Position numbers and translations under genes: made by a program
Assembly (NCBI GenBank): GCA_963678675.1
Contig: OY783195.1
Span: forward strand, 17,515,342 to 17,579,341
Length of the DNA stretch: 64,000 bases
Reading direction: 5' to 3'
Source of the DNA: Xiphydria camelus
Lineage: Eukaryota > Arthropoda > Insecta > Hymenoptera > Xiphydriidae
The notes under the pieces: generated by a model
The model's input: only the letters and a program-made list of their open reading frames with translations
Database searches by the model: none
What the model was told of the DNA's origin: nothing
Shown: in pieces, positions 1 through 10,255 of the stretch
Position numbering within the stretch: position 1 is the stretch's first letter
Layout: each line of letters starts with the position of its first letter

Positions 1-778
1 CGTGTGAACAATAAAATTTTTATTATTTAGTTAAGGCTCAATTTTTAATATGTTATTGAGGCAACTGTTTCAAGTGGAAATTTAAATTGGCGGAACAAAA
101 TATTGGCATTAACTACCTGGCGGAACGGTTTAAACATCCATTGTGCGCGCCTCGATTTCGTGTTGTTTGCCGCAGAATTTTTTGTATTAGGAATGCTTCT
201 AATATAGATAATGATTTTGTTTATTTTCTGGAATCTTTTTAGTAATAATAATAATTTAGTTTTTCCCTGGAGTTAATATTTTAGCGCTCATTCAATATTG
301 ATGAGCTTCAATATATCAATCAAACATCAGTCTTATGTTAGGACACTCAACATTTTATTTGTGATGTCAGATGTTTTAACAATTTTTAAAACGGATGAAT
401 GATATAATTTTTTTTAGAATACCCTTTTGGCATTTGACCGACGATATAGTGCTTTATACAAATATAACGAGGTGCGTGAAGTGGAAGAATATTTTTAACA
501 GAAATTTTTTTAAAGCGGACTAATTTCTTAGAGTATTTATCGACTTACAAATATATGGTAGGTACTTCGTATAAAGACAATTTTAATACCGTCAGTTGTT
601 CGATCATCTAATCATCTTCTGTGTCCGGCCAGTCAGAATCGTCACCTTCGTCAACTGAATTCAGATCACTAGATGCTCGGGAGCCTACGTCTATAAATTT
701 AAACAAATTGATTAGAAAAATGTAATATTTTTTGTTTATATTTACTGTTAAATCTGCATACCTGATTCAATGTCACTG
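1..778 (+). repeat. Left inverted arm
   Basis: Pairs with 2303-3080. It contains, on the minus strand, the 71-bp intron (691-761) and acidic last exon (608-690) of the internal gene. The mirror copy of that exon lies in the other arm. Confidence 0.9.
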
Positions 779-2290
779 CCCTTGGCAAAGTTTTCCATTG
801 AGTGTTTAATGGTAATGAATGGGACCTAAAGGTAATCAATGGGATCGCAATGGAAATTCAGAGGGAAAAATGAACTGGCACTTTCTACCATTCAATATAA
901 ATGGGAATCCACTGGCAAATCAGTGGGAAATATTGAATGGTATGTATTCCCATTCGTTACCAATGGAGGACCAATGGCAAGTTACTGGGAACATTCAAGT
1001 GGTATTTTGTTCCAATGGTAACTAATGGGAGTCCAATGGCAAATAACGGAGTTCCATGCGGAAGCCGGTTACGACTAGACGCGTCGCGGATCGATCGCAG
1101 GAAACAGTGCCGATACAGCGATATTACAGGATAATCGCAGCGATTTTTCGGATCAGGGGAGAGCAGAGCGTGCCGCCAGCAAGAACACGCAGGAGGAAGA
1201 GAGGGGACTGCTCTAGATTTCAAAGGAGGGTTTCAAAAAAGTTAAAAGAAAAGGTGAGGTTAGGGGAATATGGGCAGAGGAAGAGGAGGTGGGGCACGCG
1301 GGGAGGATGATTCGGGCGCCGTCGGATCAGGAAAGTCGGAAAAAGCCGAGTAGAGGGGACAGCGGGAAGACCGACCGAGGCGCCAGAAGGAAAGCGGAGG
1401 AAAGGCAGACCAAGAAGCGCGAACAGAGATGACGCGGCTGCGGCGACGGGCGGTCTTGGACAAATAGCTAAGTAAAGTATCACTCAACAAATGGGAAATG
1501 GATGATTATAATTGAATGGGAATTAATTCCATTTCACGAATGGTAATGTCAACGGTATGAAAACACCATTAAACACGAATGGGAAAATAAATGGGACGTC
1601 GAATGGTAGTATAAGTGGGAAAGATACCATTGGCAAAACCCCATTGATTTACCTTTGACAGACTGTCAGTGGTATCCAATGGGATTTTTTAAATGGTATT
1701 TAATGGGAGACTTAGCCAAGGGTGTTGCAATCATTGTCGCTTTTATTGGAATCTTCAACAAGTACATCTCCAAGAAATTCAGGCAATTGATCTCCTTGAA
1801 ACCAGACGAATTCATACTTGCCGTCGTTGATGCACCAGCCATGGTTTTCTGGAGATTTGTCCGTTGGTTGTTGCAAATTTGCATTTAGCCAGATACTGGC
1901 AATGTACGAGCTCCGCAGTAGTTGCTGTTGCACTTCAGTTGAGCATGGTGGCAAGTTTGATGCGTCGCAATTGCGGATGTTTCTTGCAAATGAGTACGTA
2001 GAGTGTCTGCAACTTTATAAGCTTCGTTAAAGAGTACCAAACGAGCTTCATTAACGGGTCTGCGTTTTTGACACCATACATCCGGCAGATAAATTCTTGC
2101 AAAACAGGAAACACTGCTGAAGTGTCAACATCATCTTTGCCTAGGTCTTCAAATGCCTTTTGATAATTATAGAACGCCTTGAATAACTGATATGATTTAT
2201 TTTTTCCTTTACGGGAAGGGTTGTAATCATACCCTGTAAGGGCGTGGAAGCCAGGCAGAGCTCTTGAGAATGTTGAGAAGGTTGAGCTCT
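608..2290 (-). pseudogene. Enigmatic TE-associated protein, C-terminal part, interrupted
   Basis: The minus-strand track starts near 2275 with the motif LPGFHALTGYD, then a basic RKGKNKSYQLF stretch and a segment ending VNEARLVLF after a +1 frameshift near 2030. It continues with DASNLPPC, YIASIWLNANLQQP, NHGWCINDGKYEFVWF and GDQLPEF. I recognise this order from a protein family that is heavily repeated in arthropod, cnidarian and mollusc genomes; its function is unknown to me. Coding sequence stops at 1723 where another element is inserted. It resumes at 778 with SDIES, a 71-bp GT-AG intron (691-761) and an acidic last exon ending SDWPDTEDD and a stop at 608. The N-terminal half is absent here. 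Confidence 0.6.
779..1722. mobile_element. TIR element rich in AATGG motifs, inserted in the preceding gene
   Basis: Ends are CCCTTGGCAAAGTTTTCCAT at 779 and the near reverse complement at 1702-1722. It sits between coding segments of the minus-strand gene. Zones 800-1045 and 1490-1710 are crowded with variants of AATGGGA and its complement, roughly every 15-20 bp. The core (1046-1480) is GC-rich and has no recognisable protein. No target duplication is evident. It is probably non-autonomous. Confidence 0.6.
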
Positions 2291-2302
2291 TGAGAATGTG
2301 AA

Positions 2303-3080
2303 CAGTGACATTGAATCAGGTATGCAGATTTAACAGTAAATATAAACAAAAAATATTACATTTTTCTAATCAATTTGTTTAAATTTATAGACGTAGGCTC
2401 CCGAGCATCTAGTGATCTGGATTCTGTTGACGAAGGTGACGATTCTGACTGGCCGGACACAGAAGATGATTAGATGATCGAACAACTGACGGTATTAAAA
2501 TTGTCTTTATACGAAGTACCTACCGTATATTTGTAAGTCGATAACTACTCTAAGAAATTAGTTCGCTTTAAAAAAATGTCTGTTAAAAATATTCTTTCAC
2601 TTCACGCACCTCGTTATATTTGTATAAAGCACTATATCGTCGGTCAAATGCCAAAAGGGTATTCTAAAAAAAATTATATCATTCATCCGTTTTAAAAATT
2701 GTTAAAACATCTGACATCACAAATAAAATGTTGAGTGTCCTAACATAAGACTGATGTTTGATTGATATATTGAAGCTCATCAATATTGAATGAGCGCTAA
2801 AATATTAACTCCAGGGAAAAACTAAATTATTATTATTACTAAAAAGATTCCAGAAAATAAACAAAATCATTATCTATATTAGAAGCATTCCTAATACAAA
2901 AAATTCTGCGGCAAACAACACGAAATCGAGGCGCGCACAATGGATGTTTAAACCGTTCCGCCAGGTAGTTAATGCCAATATTTTGTTCCGCCAATTTAAA
3001 TTTCCACTTGAAACAGTTGCCTCAATAACATATTAAAAATTGAGCCTTAACTAAATAATAAAAATTTTATTGTTCACACG
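2303..3080 (-). repeat. Right inverted arm
   Basis: Reverse complement of 1-778. It holds a mirror copy of the acidic exon on the plus strand (2391-2473) with its intron (2320-2390), detached from the rest of the gene. Confidence 0.9.
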
Positions 3081-3340
3081 ACGTATTTAGGATGATCCGC
3101 CACCCTTTTAATGCCGGCCAATCGATCCGCCAATTTATATTCATAATTGTGGACTACCAGATGAATAGTAAACAAAATTTCAGCCTTAACTAAATAATAA
3201 TTTTGTGCACTATTTTTTACAAGTTGGGGGCGTTCCGCCAGCCTCCCATACCGCTATCAAGGTTAATCCTCACGGATGGCACTTAGACATGCCCCCCACA
3301 ACATTCTCTCAAAAAATAGGCCTTAACTAAATAATCACTG
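2951..3340 (+). repeat. About 138-bp tandem subrepeats spanning the arm boundary
   Basis: The motif AGCCTTAACTAAATAAT occurs at 3043, 3182 and 3319, and GWTCCGCC boxes precede each copy (about 2955, 3094, 3230). The first unit lies inside the inverted arm and the next two outside it. The real element end may therefore lie beyond 3080, or the array may be the insertion site. Confidence 0.6.
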
Positions 3341-4687
3341 AAAAATGTCACTAGCTCTTAGTCTACTACCTGAGTACGGCACGCTAGGTAGGCGCATGAT
3401 GCAAATGGGTTAATGTCTTTTCTGGATAACATCTAGGCTTAATCAAGGTTAATTACAGAACGGATCGGAAGAAGCCATCTCCTATAGCCAAAGTTGTTTC
3501 ATTTTCATTAATTTATTTCAACTTGTTCTACCACACCGATCATCCCGTAAAAATTATATGTCATATTTTAATCATGCTTGAATCTATATAAAAAAAACGG
3601 CGGTGGTGTTATTTTTAGTATGCAAAATAAAAATTATTGAAAAACTTTCTATTTACTTTCTTTATGGGCGAAACAATCCAATACTTTGTTTATAATATAG
3701 CTACATGATGGTGCATAACATATACTTTGCTGTGCGAAGCGGCCGAGGTTAGGAAAGTTTAAACGGAGGAGAACGAGACCCAGAAAGGTAGCGGGCTCGG
3801 GTCCCATCACCATGGGGGGGAAGGAGCAGGCCACCAGTGGTTCTCCGGACGCACCAAGGTTGGTAAAGCAATTCTCCAAACGAAGTTATTTAAAAACTTA
3901 CGACAATTACAGAAGAATAACCGGAGTGTAATGTGCAGGGAATTTAACTAACAAAATTATGGAATACAAAGAAGAAAAAATCATTCAATATATCGAGAGA
4001 TATCGTTGATTTTACTTGGCAGTTTTTAAACAATGAGTGAAAAAAAAAACATAATTTTATTTAAAAAGTAGAGAATTTCTTAAGCAATTTAAAACTAAAA
4101 GCATTCAAAAATGTTAAATTATCGATGTTTCATGATTTTTTTTTCTACTTCCAATGTTCGCGCGGCTCTAGAGGATAAACCGTGAGGAGTGGGGGTAAAC
4201 TGTATCAACCTTTTTTATAGGGAATTTTAAGCTCTACAACTTTTATTTGACACTTTTTTCGATATCTCGCTTAGTTTTCGAGTTATTTTCGTAGAGCCCA
4301 TTTTTTGGGTAGTTTTTATTGTTTTTCAAAAATCCTCGGGGATATAGAACTTTTTAAACTTCACCCCTATTTTCAACTACCCAAAATGGACCTTTGACCA
4401 AATTTTCAGCTTTGAGGCTTGAAACATCGATTTCAGAAGGATTTTTACTGGACTATCACATTTTCTCGGAACTTTCCTCTCCTTTCGCGGAATGGAAAAA
4501 ACCACCCATGCCGAAGCGTACCCCCGCCTTGCAAGCCGCGTCTCTTTATCAGTCTCTTCGAAATCGGCAACTCGTACACATCCTTTTTTTGAGCTCGAGT
4601 CTCCGTCGAAGTCTTGATCTGAGCGATTTCAATTTATAAGCGACGTCGGACGTTTTGTTTCGGGTGTAGTGTAGAACAATTATTCGA
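3341..4687. other. Non-coding stretch
   Basis: AT-rich sequence with no convincing gene. 3420-3500 resembles the LTR-like relics at 42122 and 45310 (a GGTTAATTAC.GAACGG core). 4140-4400 is a degenerate repeat with phrases such as TTTTCGAGTTATTTTCG, similar in style to 5040-5290. Confidence 0.4.
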
Positions 4688-5032
4688 ATGGCGGGTGATT
4701 GCTTTATTTGTGGTAAATCCCTTTCGGTCGGCGATACCGTGGTTGTTGAGCGTGGTTTAAAAACTGTGAGATAAATGCTAGTGTCGACAGAAATGATGGA
4801 CACTTTGAATATTTAAATAATGTGAATTGTGTGGCTATCCATATTGACTGTCGCAAAGAGTATACTCGAAAGAGTAGCATTGCGGCATTCAAAAGACAGC
4901 AAGATAAAGCCAAGGCTAGTACATCACAGAGATCTTCACGGAAATTACGTGTAAGTACTTTTGATTATAAGAAATTATGCTTTTTTTTGCGGAGAAGAAG
5001 CTAATGAGCACATTGAGAAAAGAAAAAGGTAA
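4688..5032 (+). pseudogene. Zinc-finger N-terminal fragment of the enigmatic TE protein
   Basis: It reads MAGDCFICGKSLSVGDTVVV from the ATG at 4688. After a frameshift near 4770 it continues with INASVDRNDGH, VAIHIDCRKEYTR, SSIAAFKRQ and FDYKKLCFF. A slip in the T-run at 4981 is followed by CGEEANEHIEKRK. Two CxxC pairs and an HxxC suggest zinc binding. I recall this block as the N-terminus of the same repeated family whose C-terminus lies at 608-2290. A GT-AAG donor-like site follows at 5029. Two frameshifts make it non-functional. Confidence 0.5.
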
Positions 5033-5288
5033 GAACTTTTTTATACAGTATTTTTTTATCTACAACTTTCGTAACCACAAGAATTATCGTCTGACTAATC
5101 GTAAGCGAGATAATAACGAAAAACCAATTTTTTACCTTTGACCCCCGTATAACTTTTGAAGCGTACACGATATCGATGGGGATTTTTTACACGTCATTTA
5201 TAATGCTTCAATGAAGGTGTATGCAAAAATTCGGCTTGGTCCGAATTTTTGAGAAGTAACCCCCTATTTTCCGCCTTAAGTTACTGGG
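5033..5288. other. Degenerate AT-rich repeat
   Basis: Low-information insect-type repeat with phrases like CTACAACTTTCGTAACC and CCCCCTATTTTCCGCC. No coding signal. Confidence 0.4.
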
Positions 5289-6517
5289 CTATCTATACCT
5301 ACGACTTTGCAAAATGGTATGACTTTGTCTATACCGAGCTGAAGGATGAAAATGTCGAATATTACTGTATATCGAGAACAAAGTTTTTAAGAAAATGAAA
5401 ATGGCCATGCTTAGTTAACCACTACAAATACAAGGCCGAAATTTATCTAGAAAAGTATTTCTTTGCCTTATTATTCCTTTTTATGCCGTGGGGAGACCAA
5501 ATGAATTGAAAAATGGCTTTCCTTCCTATGCTGATGCTTTTGATAATGTTAAATCTTCCCTAAAAAATGCAATGAAGTACCACCAAAAGAGACAGAAAAT
5601 CGAAGAAGCTCGCCAGTACGTCGAAGAGCTAATTCAACAAAAAATGGATGAGAATCTGAACGCTATCCCAGATGACGAAGATTTATTACAATTCGATGCC
5701 GCTGTAGTTGACGAAGCCATGAAAGAATTCAAAGAAATCAATGACAATGTGCCAGAAGTTGATATAGCCGATACTATAAGGCAAATGAACGCCGATCAGA
5801 GACGGGTTTTTGAGAAAGTCACAGATACTCTACAATTTCCAGATAAAGTTCTACGTTTATATGTCAGCGGAGAGGGTGGAACGGGGAAAAGTTTTATTAT
5901 ACATGCCATTCGAAATTGGGCTAAGTAAATTCTACAAAACGATGTCGCTGTCTCAGCTCCTACAGGCATTGCGGCATTTTCGATTCAGGGGCTGACAATA
6001 CAAAGAATTTTTCAATTACTGGTAGAACACGGCAATACTCCTAAGTATCGCGCACGGTCAGATACGGTGCTGAAGAAATTGCGCGAAGATTTACGAAATG
6101 TTGCATTAATTGTAATCGATGAAGTATCAATGATATCAAATATAACACTATTGTACATTCACTTGCGCTTGGCTGAAATATTTGATACTGGTGACAGTGA
6201 TGATGGTCGGTTTGGAAGAAAACATATTCTTCTATTCGGAGATTTGTTGCAATTGCCACCTGTACATGAGAATCCAGCGTTCATGCATATTTCGTCAAAC
6301 GAAATGAAAGTGTACGTGGGATCGTACGGGAACTACAACTTATGGGCCAATTCATTTGAATTTGATGAACTAAGAATTAACATGAGGCAAAAATGTGATA
6401 CTCTATATCGTGATTTGTTACGTAGGATTCGTATAGGATTGATCACAAAACGCGATATACAATTATTACAGACAAAAAAATAACTTTCTACAGTTCTACC
6501 ACATATGGTAGATTACA

Positions 6518-6534
6518 AGAGAGAGAGAGAGAGA
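6518..6534 (+). repeat. GA microsatellite inside helicase
   Basis: A run of GA dinucleotides that translates as alternating E and R. It does not itself break the frame once the upstream A-run slip is allowed for. Confidence 0.7.
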
Positions 6535-7826
6535 ACTCTAATTTTATTTCTACTTTGCCTGCGGAGACCGTTTGCTTGTTTCCAACTCGTAATATGTGCG
6601 AGGTTTTGAATAATGAAATGCTGCAAATTCTTCTCGTTGCACATGACTCGATAGAATGTAAAACTTTTCTACAAGAAAAAGTAAAAAAATTGCTTGATAC
6701 GAATGAAGCAGATTGTTCCCGCTCTTGTAGTTTGCCCAAAATTGTAAATATCAAAATAGGCGCAAAAGTAATGTTAACAAGAAATATTGATCTCACTAAA
6801 GGGTTAGTAAACGGCACCATTGTTACATTGGAGTCTATAACAAGGAACATTGATATTCATAGTAATATTGACAGTATGAGATTACGATTAGCGTCCGGAG
6901 CTCTACATACCATTGAAAAAGTGAGTGTAAAATTTGTTATTATCAGAGGAGCATTCATCACTCGTAGACAGTTTCTTATACGTTTAAGTTACGCCATCAC
7001 TGTGCATAAATCGCAAGGTTTGAGTTTGAAAACTACTGTCGTAGATTCTGGGAATAGTGTGTTTTCTCATGGGCAAACGTATGTTGCTCTTTCGAGAGTT
7101 ACGTCTCTTGAAGGGCTACATTTGATAAAGTTCGATCCATCTTCTATTAAAGTAAGTACAGAAGCTATTTTCGAATATGATAGATTGCGAAGCATGTACA
7201 GACCTGATTTACCGCAAGAAGAAATACCTAATTATCATGTTCATAAGGTAGTGAGATGGACTCCATTTGCAGGTCCACTCAGAGTTCAAGATTCTGAAGA
7301 CACGAATATTGGCATAGCGTTGGTGCACAATTTCCGTGGCCTGCCGAATGCAGATGGAATGTCTTGCTATGCAAATTCAGCTTTGCAATGCATATTTAAC
7401 TGTTTCCCCATGAGGAATGAAATTTTACAGTTACCAGAAAACCATATTTTACGTACGACATTAGAAAATGTTTTATCGAACGTAACGCCAAACCATTCAT
7501 CCGCAATACTTGCAGTGAGAAATTTCGTCAAGCCAACTATTTATGGCTGTCAAGAACAGCAAGATGTTGTAGAATTCATCACACATTTATTCATGACAAC
7601 ACCTGAACTACAGAGAACCGTCGATCGAATACACAACCATATTCAAAACAAGATGTATGAATCCACAATGCGCATCAACAAATACAGGAGAAGAAACAAA
7701 CAATATGATATCATTACCAGTTAATATAGCAATGAATAAATCTGTTACTCTACAAGACATTTTAAATGACTCCTTCGGAAAATGGGAAAAAGTGAGTGCT
7801 CGTTGTGACAAATGTCCATGTGATAA

Positions 7827-9428
7827 CCCGAGTCGAAATTTTGGTTCTCTCCCTTGGTGCTCCGTCCTTCTCCACTCGAAATATTGGTTCTCCCTTGGTG
7901 CTCCGTCCTTCTCCAGTCGGCAGTATTGGTTCTCCCTTGGTGCTCCGTAATTCTCCAGTCGGTAATATTGGTTCTCCCTTGGTTCTCCGTACTTCTTAAT
8001 ACTCTATAACGACTCTTTTGCTTCTCTACCCGTGTCGAAATCCGACTTAGAACATTTTCGACTGTCGCGTCCGATGGACTTAGAAAATTTTCGACTGTCG
8101 CGCCCGATGGACTTAGAAAATTTTCGACTGGCACGCTCATTAGCTATAGGTACATTAATTACCTATATATTTGTGGTAGACAGTAATACAAAATAAACAG
8201 CCACAGATATACAATACATAAACTAAAATTTCATATTTTTAATGAAAAAAAATTACAATGAATTACAATTTATTCTAATTCTTTATCATTAGTTGGCATT
8301 GATACATATGACTGGCAATTGATCGTAATATGAAAACATGGAGCTTGTATTAGATTTTGCGGTACCTAAGGTAAAAGCACCAGTGGCCGGACGGTTAAGA
8401 CCAGTATCCGGACACCCATAAAAATATACGTAGCAGATTTGATTGAGAGAGTGTTCTTATTAGATGGAATTTGTCATGGGCGTTCCTAATTTATTGAAGA
8501 TTCTTTCTCAGTAATTGATTCTTTTTACCACATTTAATGGTCAGTGTTATACATAAAAATGCCCGGATATTGGGACGTGTCCGGCCACTGGTGCTTTTTC
8601 CTTACTTGTGAAAGAGCTCTGTAAGCAGCAACGGAATACATTTAGGGACTTAGAAAAATTTCGGTCTCCTGCATAGGTATAGGTAGAGACTTGAACATTT
8701 ATTAGTGAATAAATGGGCAAGAATTGTAATTTGTTCATTTATTAAATCAATAAATTACTTGATTTCGAGTTTCCAGAGTATGTTGAGCAAGTTATAAACT
8801 ATACTGTTTATTAAAAAGCACAGATTATTATAGTAAATCAGGACTTGGTTGCAGGAGGTTGAATGGTGAGAACGTGTTGGAAGTTGTGAGACGAAAAATT
8901 GTAATAAGTGCGATCAACAGAGAGTGCAAGAGTAGTATAGGGTATAGATAGAAAGCTGAGAGAAAGAGTTAAAGGATAGATTATAAGGGTTTGTTGGGAA
9001 AGGGAGGGTAACGATAGGAAATTAGGAAAAGCGAGGAAAAGTCCAAAGTGAGGTTAAGTGAAGCGGTGAGGAGGAAGATAAGCAAGAGACAAAGAGCGTG
9101 GAAAGGGCAGAGTCAGTAAGGTAGGTAAGCTTTAGACCTGTGGCGGAAAAGAAAGGTTCGGTGGTCTTTCAGTTCTTGGATTTCGACTGGGGTACGGGAG
9201 TACCTTAGAAAATTTAGTTCTCCAACGGAGGACTCCGGAAGTACCTAAGAGAATTTGGTTTTGCTACTCCTCTGATGCTCCCAACGTGCAAATCGGGAAA
9301 TAACTGCACGTACAGAGCAGCATTGGAGCACCAAAACTACCTGGGTTGTAATGGGCCCAAAAGGGTCTCAGGTAGTGCTCGTCCTTCTCCAAGAGAGAAC
9401 CAAGGGAGCACCAAAATTTCGACTCGGG
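7827..9428 (+). mobile_element. TIR element inserted in the USP domain (copy 1)
   Basis: Ends are CCCGAGTCGAAATTTTGGT and its reverse complement. The left subterminal zone has about four imperfect 45-bp repeats built on TTGGTTCTCCCTTGGTGCTCC, then repeats of TTAGAAAATTTTCGACTG near 8050-8130. No transposase is recognisable. It splits the USP coding sequence between CDKCPCDN and KKTKKTS. Both ends are bordered by AA, so a 2-bp duplication is possible but weak. A second copy lies inverted at 57063-58337. Confidence 0.8.
8369..8604. mobile_element. Nested short TIR element (MITE)
   Basis: Ends carry AAAAGCACCAGTGGCCGGAC and its complement. The sister copy at 57063-58337 lacks this segment and reads straight through at the corresponding site near 57875, which proves a secondary insertion. 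TA at both borders would fit a mariner-type MITE. Confidence 0.8.
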
Positions 9429-10255
9429 AAGAAAACTAAGAAGACTTCAATTACTACAGCTGGTCCTATTTTAATTATACGTCTCAAATTATTTCATAGA
9501 AATAAAGGGATAACATCAAAAATAACGATATGCAAAATCAAAGAAGTACCTGCCACTGCAATAACAATCGAAGGAATTTCATACAAAGTAATTGCAGCAA
9601 ACTTGCACACAGGAACATTTGATGGTGGTCACTATATTACTATGTTAAGACAAAAAAAATCTTGGGTTAGAGTTGATGATTTAAAAGTCGACAACAACAA
9701 CATTGCATAGCCAAGGAATTCGAAAGACGTGTACATATTATTTTTTTCTAGATTGTAACAACTTTGCTTGAATTATTGCTTACATATTGTACACCAGCAT
9801 TTTCTCCTTTTCCTGATATACAGGGTGTCCCATTTTAATCTTAACAGCAGAATATCTCGAGAAATATACATCGTAGGTAAAAAGTGTCTATATAAAATTT
9901 GTTCAGTACAAAGGGGGCCATAAGTTGACTGTATCAGTTTCATCACAGATAGCGCAGCAATAGGTGAATTTGGAGAAAATTTTTTTTTTGAAATAGGAAC
10001 CCCCAGTTTTTATTACATGCTGGGATTCTATGCTGAAAACAAAATAACTTTTGTCTAAAACTTTTTTTAATTACCTTCCTAGGTTACGCTGAAATAGGTG
10101 AAAGAACAGGGTAAAAATATTCTTTTAATGAAAACTCGCACTTTTTATTGCACATTATGATTTTATGGTATAAACTAAACATAACTTTTGTCCGAAACAA
10201 AAAAAAGAAAACAACTGAGATCTAGGCGTTTAATAATTGTTCAAAGTTTCCATCG

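Larger units (their letters stand above)
1..3080. mobile_element. Element with 778-bp inverted arms
   Basis: The first 778 bases of the window are repeated in reverse complement at 2303-3080, with equal arm length and only scattered mismatches by eye. The left arm begins exactly at the window edge, so the element may extend further left. Between the arms lie the C-terminal coding part of a repeated animal protein (minus strand) and a separate insertion at 779-1722. Arms this long and this similar suggest recent conversion between them or recent origin. No superfamily is assigned because neither a catalytic triad nor a clear target duplication is visible. Confidence 0.75.
5289..9710 (+). pseudogene. 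Helitron-type PIF1 helicase fused to a USP domain
   Basis: One coding track. 5289-5515 holds the Rep-helicase linker (VNHYKYKAEIY, FALLFLFMPWGD). From 5500 come all PIF1 motifs: I GEGGTGKSF, Ia VSAPTGIAAF, II LIVIDEVSMI, III FGDLLQLPPV, then INMRQ, V AITVHKSQGLSL and VI TYVALSRVTSLEGLHL. Without a break in the ORF a USP-like domain follows: Cys box NADGMSCYANSALQ (candidate nucleophile codon 7365-7367), QEQQDVVEF, a zinc-ribbon-like RCMNPQC...CDKC, and after the inserted element the His box TFDGGHYITML with WVRVDD. Defects are in-frame stops near 5397 and at 5926, frameshifts near 5500, in the A-run at 6474 and near 7640, and the insertion 7827-9428. The Rep/HUH domain is not seen. Confidence 0.8.

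Noticed and set aside
3649..3879. 76-codon ORF on the minus strand
   Set aside because: No family motif, low complexity at both ends, no splice context.
7745..8140. 131-codon ORF on the minus strand
   Set aside because: Generated by the 45-bp and TTTTCGACTG subterminal repeats of the TIR element.
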